From positions 930,001 through 994,000 of the forward strand of contig VNWV01000006.1 in the NCBI GenBank assembly GCA_009801085.1: a DNA stretch of 64,000 nucleotides, read 5' to 3'. Below are positions 23,969-34,820 of the stretch, in pieces (the stretch's first letter is position 1; every line of letters starts with the position of its first letter). Both the position numbers and the translations under genes were made by a program. A model generated the notes under the pieces. It was not told the DNA's origin. It searched no databases and saw only the letters and a program-made list of their open reading frames with translations. The stretch is from Lasiodiplodia sp. COLG20 (lineage: Eukaryota > Ascomycota > Dothideomycetes > Botryosphaeriales > Botryosphaeriaceae).

Positions 23969-26270
23969 TCAGGGGTCCAATGCAAAGCGTGGCTGATCCT
24001 GCAGCGCCCTTAGCCGGTGTATCTCCCGTCTCACACGCCCGATCTCATCAGACGCATGGGCGGTATCGTCCTCGGCGGCAACTCCGGTTCGGTCCCTTCG
24101 GAATCCATGTGGTGAGAGCTTTAAGTGCAAAAATCTTCGAATGGACGGTTCCAGTCTAGCCGAATCTCCGCTTTCTTTCATAGCCTCCTCCATCCTTCGC
24201 TGCCGCTCCGCCTCGTAAGCTTCGGCATCGAGAAGGAGCTCATTGATGGATTTCCAGTTGGCGTATCGCAAAGCATCCAACGGGTAGCCGAAAGCACTCT
24301 TCTTCGCTGGTCGGAGGGGCTGGTTCGTCGCAGGAAGACGGGGGTCTGTCGTGAGCTCATCGTAGACCGTCCGCAATGCCGTTTCCGACCCTATTGCTGG
24401 CCTGGCGGCCAACGACATTGGGGGAGCATGCTCGTAGAAGTTGAGCAGCTTGTCAGACTTCATGAACGCAGCGGTCGACTTGACCTGAGTTTTGATTTCC
24501 GGTATCGCAGCGTTGATGAGAGTGTTGTCCGCTTCGGTGAACTCCATTCCACGAAACTCCTGTGTGCGACGCGAACGCTTTGGGGTTTCCCCTGTTTGTT
24601 CCTCGGTCACTTCGCATTCAATCGAGTGCCTTATGTCGTCCGTCATGGTGTGGCTAAGCGAAGTGGTCTGCTCCCGCAAGAAGCGGACATGGCCAGCACT
24701 GACGCTCGCGCGCGCCAGAGCTTTCCAGTCGAGAACGTCCAGCTGCGTCCCGGATGCCTCGGCGGCTTCCACAAGGCGTTTCCAGCTCAATTCGAGCAGC
24801 TCGAGATGCCTGATCTGCCCGGCCGCAAGAACCATGGCTCTGCGTGCGACTTCATTTGGTTCTATGCCCGCGCTGGTCATGTCCTGGATTGTTCGGCCGA
24901 GGAGCTCAGGCAGCCGCGCCTTGCCTGCAAGGCCCGCCATGCTAGCAACTGTCGATGAGGTGAGCGGAACACCTGCTTGCGATATGGTCAGCACGGTTTC
25001 GCGTGCAGTGTTACCAACGAGCCGATTGACTGCTTCACTGGCTGGGTTTCCCTGCGGAGCTTTTGGAAGCAGGTCTTCGAATCCCTTCACGAGTACACTG
25101 ACGTGGTGCCACGTGACAGAACCGCCGACACCAGCGTAAACGTGTATAGCGCTCAGCATACCCTTAATGGCCAAGATTCTGTCCTCCACGGAGGCACGAG
25201 GCTGGATTCCGACCAACTTTTTCAGAAGGGCAGTCAAAATTTCTGGCCTCAGGGAGACGCCAGACCGACAGGCCATGGCGAAGACGGTGTACGACTCCGC
25301 GAGCGGCCTCCTGTATACGAACATTTCGAAAAAGCGCTCAGGAACCTGCGTCGGGAACAGGCGCAGCGCAGTATCGAACCCGAGGTATGCATTCCGCCAA
25401 TCACCTCGTTCTATCCTTGCGGATGTGATGCCTTGAAGTAACGAAGTGGGAAGTCCTTTGATCTCGACGGGCTGGCCACGGTCTGGCACTATTGCTTCCG
25501 GCGAGAGATGGTACTGGGCGAAATTTCCCGGGAAGCGACGGAGACCTTCGGCGTACACAGCCTCCAGTTCAGCCAGGCCGGCTTTTCCCTGCGTCGTAAG
25601 GAGCTCAATTGCAGCTCCGTAGACAGCAGCGTCCACGAAGTCGTTGCTCTTTTGCTTAAGCCATTCCCAAAATTTGATGGCCCGGTCAAAGTGTCCGGCT
25701 TCTTTGAAAAAGGACAGCAGGTGTAAATTCGCAGCATGGTGCGGAGGAACGGCACCGGTCCGGAGATCTTCGATGACACGGTCTGTGAATTCGAACAAAA
25801 CAGGCATGGCTTCCGATCTCCTGGCCTGTTCCAGCTTGCGAAAATAATTATGGATCAGTTTGGCGATGTGGAGGATGTCATTGTGTGTGAGGAGAGCGCT
25901 CTCAAGCATGTTCGGGTAGAGGCGAATGACGTCTTCGAGGTTTCTGTTGGTGCATTGTTGACGAAAGTACGAGAGTAGCTGTCTAGCAATCAGCCTTTAT
26001 CAATCGTTCAAGCGGGCGCCGTGCGCATACTTCTCTCGACTGGTCGTCTAAGACCGGAGGCGGGCCGAATCTGCCTTGGTCAGCCTTCGCCTTCCTGAGG
26101 AAAGACGACTGCGTCTGCGGGCGGCGGGATCGAGAGCGGGCGGCATCATGCTTTGCTGCAATGGAGCCGGGGCTGAAGTGTGAAAAGCGGAGCACCGCGC
26201 AGGCTCGGCGCGGAACGAGGAACGGTGCGGAGGGGCAGATTGCAGCAGCTATGCGGCGCGAGCTCGACAT
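23969..26270 (-). CDS. cia84: Complex I intermediate-associated protein 84-like (mitochondrial)
   Basis: Two exons: 26031-26270 and 23969-25978, with a 52-nt intron (GTATGC..AGACAG) in phase 0; 749 residues. The first exon supplies a mitochondrial presequence (MSSSRRIAAAICPSAPFLV, basic and non-acidic). The second exon continues LLSYFRQQCTNRNLEDVIRL and then has helical-repeat (PPR/TPR-like) segments such as FWEWLKQKSNDFVDAAVYGA, GDWRNAYLGFDTALRLFPTQ and YTVFAMACRSGVSL. These match, from memory, the fungal CIA84 family that helps assemble the membrane arm of NADH dehydrogenase. The protein lacks membrane helices and probably acts in the matrix. It is divergent from the zeta-COP gene, 383 bp away. 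Family assignment is from recognition, not a search. Confidence 0.75.
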
Positions 26271-26653
26271 GGTGAGCGCGAGCAATGCGGAATGGGTTTG
26301 GTGGACGATCGGACAGAAGTTTTTGGAGACGCGCCTGTCGGAGATGCGGCGGAAAAGTCGTGGCCGCAAGGTTCCCGCGCTGTGCGCTCGGAGCTCTCGA
26401 ATACTATTTTTGCATCTCCCAAGCTCGCAAATCAGTTCAAGGTGACCGCTGCACACGGGTGGTGGACTTTTGTATCTGTGGTGCGGCGGACCCTTGCCGG
26501 CGAAGGCGGTGAGGCTTTAAAAAGGCCACCGAGCTCAGGCGCGTTGCCGCGACGTAGCAAGGGGAATCACCGTCGCAACTCCGGCCGCGCTGCTCAACTC
26601 GCAACCACTTTCGCGCCGCATAAGAACCCGCACTCGCGGCCACACTGCTCAAC
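26271..26653. promoter_or_regulatory. Bidirectional promoter region (cia84 / ret3)
   Basis: 383 bp separate two divergent start codons, so both promoters must share or abut here. No TATA box is evident; the ret3 side has a CAACTCGC/CTCAAC-type leader. Confidence 0.6.
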
Positions 26654-27311
26654 ATGGCCCTTTCGCTCTTCTCCGTCAACGCAATCCTGATCCTTTCCAC
26701 GGACGACTCGTCGCGCATCCTTGCCAAGTACTACAATGCTCCCCACCCGCCCGCTGGCACGCCCGCCAATGCCACGAGCTATCCCGGCGCGAACCCCTAC
26801 CCGAACCTGAAGGACCAGAAGGCCTTCGAGAAGGGCCTTCTCGAGAAGACGGCCAAGCAGACCAGCGATGTCATCCTCTACGACAACCGCGTCGTCGTGT
26901 TCAAGATGGAGTCGGACGTCATGCTGTACGTCGTTGGCGGTGCCGAAGAGAACGAGATCCTGCTCTACAACGTCATCCTCGCCCTCCGTGACTCCCTAAA
27001 CATCCTACTCAAGTAAGCTGCGCTCCGGGCCATCCCAATTGGCCCCGACACGGTACTGACCAGATTGTAGGAATTCCACCGACAAGCGCACCATCATCGA
27101 GAACTACGACCTCGTTTCGCTCGCAATAGACGAGATCGTCGACGATGGCATCATCCTCGAGACCGACCCGGTCATTGTCGCATCGCGTGTTAGCAGGCCG
27201 CCCCAGCAGGACTTCAACCCCAAGAACATCGACCTGTCGGAACAGGGTCTGCTGAATGCATGGGAGTTCGGCAAGCGGACGCTGGGCGAGCGCTTGAGGC
27301 AAGGTCTCTGA
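26654..27311 (+). CDS. ret3: Coatomer zeta subunit (zeta-COP)
   Basis: Zeta-COP is the small longin-like subunit of the COPI coat for Golgi-to-ER traffic. Two exons, 26654-27012 and 27071-27311, separated by a 58-nt intron with a TACTGACC branch site; 199 residues. The longin core reads MALSLFSVNAILILSTDDS, with RILAKYYN, QTSDVILYDNRVVVFK and MLYVVGGAEENEILL. The second exon holds DKRTIIENYDLVSLAIDE and the family ending WEFGKRTLGERLRQGL. A short insertion (HPPAGTPANATSYPGA) after KYYN is common in fungi. Confidence 0.95.
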
Positions 27312-27780
27312 GCTACATTGGCATGTTTTGGCGTTGTGATGTTGGGCCTACCCGTGGCATGAGCCCGGTCACGGCATCGGGACGTTGGGGCGAATCGAAG
27401 GGCTGCCGTGAGACTAGCCGTAGCGCTTTTTGTTGATCCTGCCTTCCGTCAAGAGGATTCGGAGGTAGTGGCTGGGGGTTGGCTGCCAGGCTAGAGCTTG
27501 CAGAGGGCGCGCGGGCTGAACAAAGTTTACGAATGCTGAAGAGCGTAATTTTCCTTTTGGGCTTAGATACAATGAATCACCGACACGAGGCGCCTCTGCG
27601 GGGGACGCCGCTCTACCATTTACGGAGACCGGGTGATTGACTGGCGCCGCAAGCTCAGCCCTACGGCCAGCCCCGCGATCGGCTGCTTCTTGGCGCGCGC
27701 GTCTCTGGCAATGACGCACATCCATTGAAAACGTCCGTCACCCACCTTCGCCGAACACCACCGCACCCCGCCCGTCCACG
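27312..27780. other. Intergenic spacer
   Basis: 469 bp between zeta-COP and rqc2. No supported feature. Confidence 0.55.
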
Positions 27781-30700
27781 ATGAAGCAGCGTTATTCGTC
27801 TTTAGACGTTAAGGTACGGCTCTAGCGGCCTCATTGCTTGCTCCGCCCTGGCTGACAGCTCTCAGGTCATCGCGCACGAGCTCTCGAGCAGCCTCTGCTC
27901 GTTGCGCGTAGCTAACATCTATGACCTGTCCACCGTACGTTGCCCGCGCGTCAGCCGAATTGGCGGAAGCATGTACTGAACCTCGAGTCCAGCGCATCTT
28001 CCTCTTCAAGTTCCAAAAGCCGAACCTTCGAGAGCAGCTCCTCGTCGACTCGGGTTTCCGATGCCACCTCACGAGCTTCGCGCGCGCAACTGCCGCCGCA
28101 CCCTCGCCCTTCGTGGTGAGGCTACGCAAGTTTCTTAAGACTCGGCGTGTCACCTCCATCAAGCAAATAGGCACCGACCGTATAATCGAGTTCCAATTCT
28201 CCGACGGCCTGTACCGCGTCTATCTCGAATTCTACGCCGGCGGCAACGTCATCCTCACGGACAGCGAACTCAACATCCTTTCGCTTCTGCGCACCGTAGA
28301 CGAAGGCGCCGAGCATGAGAGGGTCAAAATGGGAAGCAAGTACAACCTAACGGAGAGGCAGAATTACGACGGCGTGCCCGAGTTGACCAGGGAGCGCGTG
28401 CGAGAAGGCTTGCAGAAGGCGGTCGAAAGGCAGCAAGAATTGCCAGACAAGCGAGCGAAAAAGAAGGGCAAGGATGCGTTGCGAAAGGCGTTGGCGGTAT
28501 CCATCACAGAACTACCGCCGATGCTGGTGGACCACGCCTTCCACAGCACCGGCTTCGACACCTCCGTCAAGCCGGAGCAGGTCCTGGAGGACAACTCGTT
28601 GCTAGACGGGTTGATGGCGGCGCTCGCCGAAGCCAAACGGGTCGACGCTGAAATCACGAGCGCCGAAATCGCAAAGGGGTACATAGTCGCCAAGAAGACC
28701 GGCCAGCCAGCCGACAAGGAGTCGACAGAAGGTGCAGAAGAGAAGGCGCCCGCGGAAAAACTCCTCTACGAAGACTTCCACCCCTTCAAGCCGAAACAGT
28801 TTGAAGCTGACGAGTCCCTAACTTTCCTCGAGTTCGAGGGCTTCAACAAAACGGTCGATGAATTCTTCTCCTCAATCGAAGGCCAAAAGTTGGAGTCTCG
28901 CCTCCAGGAGCGGGAGGAGAATGCCAAGCGGAAGCTCGAACAGGCCAAACAGGAGCACCTGAAACGTCTTGGGGGACTCCAGAGAGCCCAAGAACTCAAC
29001 ATCCGCAAAGCAGAAGCCATTCAAGCAAACGTCGACCGAGTTCAGGAGGGAACCATGGCGGTCAACGGGCTCATCGAGAAGGGCATGGATTGGGTCGAGA
29101 TCGAACGTCTGATAGAACGGGAACGGAAGCACGGCAACCCCGTTGCTGAGATGATCAAATCACTCAACCTTCGCGAGAATACCGTCACTTTGCTCCTCGC
29201 CGAGCCAGGTCTCGAAGATGACGACGAAGATTTCGAGGGTAGCGAGACCGAGAGCGAGTCTTCAGATGACGACGAGGAGGAGGGGCAGCAGCAGCGCAAG
29301 AAGCCGGCCGCGAAGCCCGAGGATAAACGGCTTCCCATCGATATCGACTTGAGTCTTACTCCGTGGGCCAACGCGAAAACGTACTTTGATCAGAAGAAAT
29401 CGGCAGCGGCGAAGGAGGAAAGAACCTTGGAAGCCTCACAAAAGGCTTTGAAGAGCACGCAAAAGAAGATCGAGTCCGACTTGAAGAAGGGCTTGAAGCA
29501 GGAGAAGGAGTTACTTAGGCCAGTAAGGAAACAGTTTTGGTTCGAGAAGTTCATGTACTTCATATCATCTGACGGATACCTCGTTCTTGGGTAAGCTCAT
29601 CCCGACGAAGTGCTGCGGACGAACATCCTGCTGACAATGCAATCAATAGAGGCAAGGATGCACAACAGAACGAGATACTGTACAGGCGCTATTTGAAAAA
29701 GGGTGATGTTTACGTTCATGCCGACCTCAACGGAGCGGCGAGCGTCATCATCAAGAACAACCCTTCTACTCCCGACGACCCGATCCCCCCATCGACTCTG
29801 TCACAGGCCGGCAACCTCTGCGTTTCGACCTCCTCAGCGTGGGACTCGAAGGCAGTAATGTCAGCATGGTGGGTTAACGCGGATCAAGTTTCCAAAACGA
29901 CCCCGACGGGCGAATACCTTCAAGCCGGTGGCTTCATCATCAATGGCAAGAAGAACTTTTTACCGCCTGCTCAACTGCTCCTCGGATTCGCAGTCCTCTT
30001 TCAGATCACCGAGGAAAGCAAGAAAAACCACAACAAGCACAGGCTGACCGAAGGGAACGTTCCCCCTAAGCCTGTCGCACCGCAACCCAGCCTGGAAGGG
30101 GAGGAGAAGCCCGAGGAGACGGCAGGACAGGATGAGGATAGCGATAGCGACGAAGACTTTCCAGACGCAAAGCTAGGATCCGCCTCGGACGAGAGCGACG
30201 ACGAGCAGCAAAACCGTGACAACCCATTGCAGTCGGGCGGTGCAGGTGCAGCAGATGGAGGAAATGACCCCGAATCGGAAGAGGAAGCCGAACAAGAGGA
30301 ATCCCCGAGCCCAACACTGGAGGAAGAGCCCAAGAATGTAGCTGAAACGGTTCAGCCGAGCGAGGAGACCGAACGCCAAGGCGAATTGGAGAGCAAGCAA
30401 GAAAAGCAGGGCAAAACGACTGGAAAGCGTCATCTCTCTGCGCGTGAGCGCAGACTGCTTCGCAAGGGCATCAATCCCTCGGAGCTCACCACGCCTGCTG
30501 CCGGTTCTACCAACGGCAGCGACGATGAAGGCGACACCGTCTCGATAGCCCCTACCGAAGCCACCACTCAGACTTCGGGTCAAAAGCAGAAGCAAGCTCC
30601 TCTTCCCAGAGGAAAGCGTGCCAAGGCGAAGAAGGCTGCGCAGAAGTATGCCGAACAAGATGAAGAGGAGCGCGAACTTGCCCTCCGCCTCCTCGGCGCG

Positions 30701-31315
30701 AAGCCTGCTGGCACGGAACCCGGCGAGCCGGAGAAGCCCAAGGTCAGCAAGGAAGAAGAGCTGCAGGCTCAGAAGCAGCGCCGTCGGGAACAGCACCAAC
30801 GCGCCCAAGAGAAGGGCAAGGCGGACGAGGAGCGCCGGCGCGCGGCGCTCGAGGGCGCGCTCGGCGAGGACAACGATCCGGCGGTCGAGGAGGAGGCGAA
30901 ACAGCTCTTCGAGCAGATCGGCATCGACGCCTTCACCGGCCGGCCGCTTCCCGGAGACGAGCTCGTCGCCGCCATGCCCGTCTGCGCGCCTTGGTCGTCG
31001 CTCGCGACGTACAAGTACAAGGTCAAGCTGCAGCCCGGCGCTCAGAAGAAGGGCAAGGCGGTCAAGGAGATCTTGGGGAGGTGGGACGCTGCCTTCAAGG
31101 AGCCGAGGGCGTTCGACAAGGAGAGCAGGGACGTAGAGAGGATTTGGCCGAAGGAGGCGGAGCTGGTGAAAGCATGGAAGGAAACAGAGGTTTACGGAGT
31201 GGTACCCGTGGGGAAGGTGAGGGTAATGCTGAGCGGTGGAGGAGGCGGTGGCGGTGGGGATAAGGGCAAGGGGAAGAAGAGCGCGAGGGGTGGAAGGGGT
31301 TCGAAGAGGAAGTGA
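27781..31315 (+). CDS. rqc2: Ribosome quality control factor Rqc2 (NEMF/Tae2)
   Basis: Rqc2 binds stalled 60S-peptidyl-tRNA complexes, recruits Ltn1 and adds C-terminal Ala/Thr tails. Four exons, 27781-27813, 27866-27934, 27993-29590 and 29650-31315, give about 1121 residues. The N-terminal NFACT-N domain starts MKQRYSSLDVKVIAHELSSS. Asp9 and the pair Asp96-Arg97 (GTDRIIEF) sit where yeast residues needed for tailing lie. A coiled coil runs through about residues 330-420 (RLQEREENAKRKLEQAKQEH). The NFACT-R part includes SSDGYLVLGGKDAQQNE, with the GG split by intron 3. A long acidic Glu/Asp linker and KGKRAKAKKAAQKY precede the NFACT-C domain (CAPWSSLATYKYKVKLQPG). It ends in a Gly/Lys-rich tail. 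Confidence 0.94.
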
Positions 31316-31383
31316 ATACTGTAGATAGATGGAAGGTATGGGCTCGCGGGCTTTGAGGGGCTTAGTACCCTGTAGACATAGTT

Positions 31384-31890
31384 GTGGAAGTATTAAAGAT
31401 ATGGCTAAGCGAGGACGCGAACTTCGCTTCGGAAAATGTTGATTTTGAGAAGTTGACCGCAAGTCGTAAGGAGACCCCTCTGACAGACTTTCCCTCGAGT
31501 CCTCCCCCGGCTAGGAGGCCCTCCGATCTCTTCCACATCAACAATGATGAGGACGATGAACCCTGGCTGCCGACCGTTCCACGTCTTGGCTCCCTCTCGA
31601 GCCCTCCCTCACAACAACCAAATGTTTCATTCGAATACTATCCCAACACAGATTACACCATTGAGGCCGCATGCCTTTCCTTGAGGGGACTCGTACCAAG
31701 AGACCTTGAACTCCATCAGCTCTTGGCGGATCGGCTTTTCAAAGTTTTGCGAGGACAGTTCCCAGCTACGGCATTGAATGTTGAGACTAAGAAAGCACGG
31801 GCACAGATATTATTCTTGACAAAGCGACAGAGTAAACCCATGGTTAAACAGTTAATCAGTGGATTTGTTTTTTGCTCATGTCATGGGTAG
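31384..31890 (+). pseudogene. Orphan frame running into a foldback element
   Basis: A 168-codon frame of reasonable composition (DDEPWLPTVPRLGSLSSP, YTIEAACLSLRGLVPRDLEL) without an ATG in good context near its beginning; the listed start is a GTG. The last eleven codons (ISGFVFCSCHG) are read from the left arm of foldback element B, so the original 3' end, if there was one, has been replaced. The 5' end lies 68 bp past the rqc2 stop and must overlap its 3' UTR. I do not recognise a family. It could be a decayed fragment of a larger gene or a chance frame. Confidence 0.35.
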
Positions 31891-31992
31891 TTGAAGCTAT
31901 CGTCCGGACGAGAATGTCGAATTAAAAAATCTACATACACGTCCGGACGATAGCTTCAACTACCCATGACATGAGCAAAAAACAAATCCACT
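31858..31992. repeat. Foldback (MITE-like) element, intact copy B
   Basis: The left arm 31858-31910 and right arm 31940-31992 are exact reverse complements over 53 bp, with a 29-bp loop (31911-31939). The arms begin AGTGGATTTGTTTTTTGCTC and end GCTATCGTCCGGACG. No transposase frame lies inside. Flanking bases give at most a 2-bp direct repeat (TC), so no clear target duplication. The loop is reversed relative to copies A and C. Confidence 0.93.
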
Positions 31993-32183
31993 TCTACAAC
32001 ACCATAAGTCGGTTCGACAGCGTGGCTCATTAGAAAGGAGTAGAAACCACGATGTAGCACGGCCTGAAGCTCATTTCATGTACAAGCATAGATTTCTTAT
32101 TTACAAATGCCATTCGTTCAAGGTCTTCAAGATGGAAATATTCACAGAGAAGAAAGCGAGTAAGACGACGGACGGACCCTCAT

Positions 32184-33536
32184 TCAAACATCCTCCCGCG
32201 TCGTCGCACCAATCGCATCACCAGACGTCGGCAGCAAGAAGTCGCTAGCCTTGACCCTGCCGGTCGAGTCTCTCGCACCCTTAAGCGTCGACGCATCCAC
32301 GCTCTTGAAGGTGCTGTTCGACCAAGTGCCGCCAATGTTCCACGAGTTGCCGCTCGCCGTGGCGTCGCTGTTCACGGTGGCCTGGCCTGCGCTGCCAGCA
32401 TTCAACGCAGCGATGTTTTTGGACAGGGTGCTCGGGGAGCTCCTGAAGACGAAGCCGGTATCGCCGTTGTTCCAGGCGGTGTTGCGCTCGATGGTCATGG
32501 CGCCCGGGTTGCCGTTGTCGATGAAGCCCTTCTTCATGTTGGCAAAGGCGATGCTGTTGCGGACAATGTGGCCGGCAGGCACGATGGTGCTCTCGTCGCC
32601 GCTGCCGCCGAGCTTGAAGCCGTTGCCATCGCCCTGGAAGTCGTCGAAGCCCCACCGGTCGTAGCCGTTGCCCCACGAGTACACCTCCTCGATCGTCACC
32701 GGCGACTCAAACAGCCACAGGTCCAGTCCGTCGTCGACGTTGTCCCACAGGCGCGCATTGCGCAACACATTGCCCTCGCCCGAGCCTTCCTTGCACGCGA
32801 AACCGTCGGCCGACTCGCCGTTCTTGCGCGGGTCGCGGTTGCGGTAGGAGTCGAGATAGATGACGGTGTTGTTCGAGGCAGCACCTTGCAGTTGGAAGCC
32901 TATGGTGAATTAGGGGTAAGTTCCTAGTCGTGGCTTGCTCTAGGATAGGATCATACCAGTCTCGTAGTTGTCATGAGTCGAGAGCTTTTCGTAATAGTTG
33001 TGGGACGAATCACGGGAGTAGACTCCGTAAGGGCCGTTGATCAGCCTGGCCCAATGTGAGTACAACGCCTATGAGATTGGAGCGCAGCCATACTCCAAGT
33101 TGTAGAACTTCCAGTAGTTGCCCTTCTCGATGTGAAGGATGCCTCTCTCCTTGTTGGGAAGAGACTCGTCGAGTCCGTACGGAGTGCTGAGAGAAGATTA
33201 GTATTTGATTTTCTTACAAGGGCTTCCAACATACCCTGGCAACCCTTCACCGTCCAGAATCACCTTCTCCTCCTCGTACGACCGAAGAGTGATCGGGGAA
33301 GTGACAGTGCCGCTCTTGGTGATCTGAATGTTGGAGGTCGGCGAGTAAGTGCCGGCACGGAGGTGGATGGTGTCTCCAGCCTTCGCGGCGTTGACGGCCG
33401 ACTGGATGGAACCGTAGGGCGCGGTGATGGAGCCGGTGCCGGTACCAGTAGGAGAGACGTAGATATCGGCAGCTTGTGCGCCACCGAGCAGGACTGCCAG
33501 GAGGGCAGCGGTGCTGATATAAGACTTGGCAGGCAT
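32184..33536 (-). CDS. Secreted pectate lyase, family PL9 (PelL-like)
   Basis: Cleaves polygalacturonate by beta-elimination outside the cell. Four exons (33235-33536, 33094-33186, 32957-33045, 32184-32899) give 399 residues; introns are 48, 48 and 57 nt. A signal peptide is clear (MPAKSYISTAALLAVLLGGAQA). Next comes DIYVSPTGTGTGS with TIHLRAGTYSP, the start of a right-handed parallel beta-helix. Catalytic landmarks are present with the spacing known from Dickeya PelL (calcium Asp 209/233/234/237 and base Lys 273): here Asp193 (SADGF), Asp217, Asp218, Asp221 (DNVDDGLDL) and Lys257 (GNGFKLGG), a constant offset of 16. The enzyme should therefore be active. PL9 is mainly bacterial, so an ancient transfer is worth testing, though three spliceosomal introns show it is settled in this genome. 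Confidence 0.92.
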
Positions 33537-34820
33537 GGTTCCGGCGTCTCTTGTATCTGAAGACTGTTGTACGAGCTTCTCTACTGTCAAGTAACCTCTG
33601 AAGCTTCTGGCGAGAAGCTGGGATTTATATTCTCTCGGCCACCGAGCACGCGAAATTCAAGGGAACCCTTTCATTGCTCTCGCTTCCCCTGCCGCCCCTA
33701 CGAAACCATTTGGAATGTTCTGCGATTCGTCTGGTGGAGACATTGCCCTCGAGTTCCCTTTTCTCTCGCATGAAGAAACTCCTGCCCCGTTTCTTGCTCC
33801 TTGCAGTAAGTGTAGCGGGGATGTTGTTTGACTTGGCGTCTTGGCGGGCTGCGGTTGGGCGTGTTCCCCGATCCACTTCCACCAATTGCAACGGCTTTGG
33901 CGTGCTGATCTTGTCCCTGATGGTCTGACGGCAATTAGGACAACCGTGCCGACGGAAGTACTCTGGTCACGACGATGCTGGACGTTGTGTGCTCACGCTC
34001 GTGTATAGCGCAAACGATGCGCACGTCCGGCGGTGATGGCGAGATTCTCGGCCGTTCGAGGCTAGGAGTTGACTGACGGAATTTTGGTCTTCAACAATTG
34101 CCTTTGAAACGAATCGGGCTCTGTTAGGATACAACAGCAACCAGTGAGCCTTCTCGTCATCGAAGTAGATTTAAGGCCGGTCCCACGGAGCTGGATAGCT
34201 CCGAATGTAAGGCCAACAACCCTGTTACGTACCCGAAGCTTGACCGTGCGTAGCAGTCCAAGAACGTCACGGCGACCCACATCAATAACACTGTGTAAGC
34301 GATAGGGTGAGACACGATGCTTGCAGACCCTCAAAGCGCACATGCCGGGGTTCGAGAACACTGTGACGGCACGTCGATGAGGGACGACACGAGCGAATGT
34401 CTGCTAGATCTATTCTTGGAAATCGGAAGGACTGCACCAGTGCAGAGAATATTGCCGACGGCGTCAGGAATCCCGGTTGTGAGTGAATTTCCCGCCTTAC
34501 CTTTTGATTCGCTCTTATGCACGGCGGTCTTGTCGCACTGCTCTTTGAGCCGACATCGTACCTGGAGGATCTGCCGAGATGACCTGCATGGACCTGCATG
34601 CCCTGTTTCCAATAAGGACTAGTGAAACATGAAATCGCCACTTCCCGCGCCAAACGAGCCGTTGCTGCGGACGGGAACAGGCGGGTACCACATCAAAGAA
34701 CGTTCGTTGAAGCCAGGGCCATGGTCGTGCTGACTCGGAAGTTCCTCACTGTAGTGCAGACGGAGCGGAGACAAAAAGGGAGGCCTAGGTTTTGTTGGTC
34801 GTCTCTACGGCGATAGCCGA
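33537..34820. other. Intergenic 1.3 kb
   Basis: Promoter side of the pectate lyase and 3' flank of alg1. Frames on both strands at 34062-34653 are mutually overlapping and show no motif. Nothing further seen. Confidence 0.55.

Noticed and set aside
30173..31462. 429-codon minus-strand frame across the rqc2 end
   Set aside because: Leu/Arg-rich antisense of the Lys/Glu-rich rqc2 tail.
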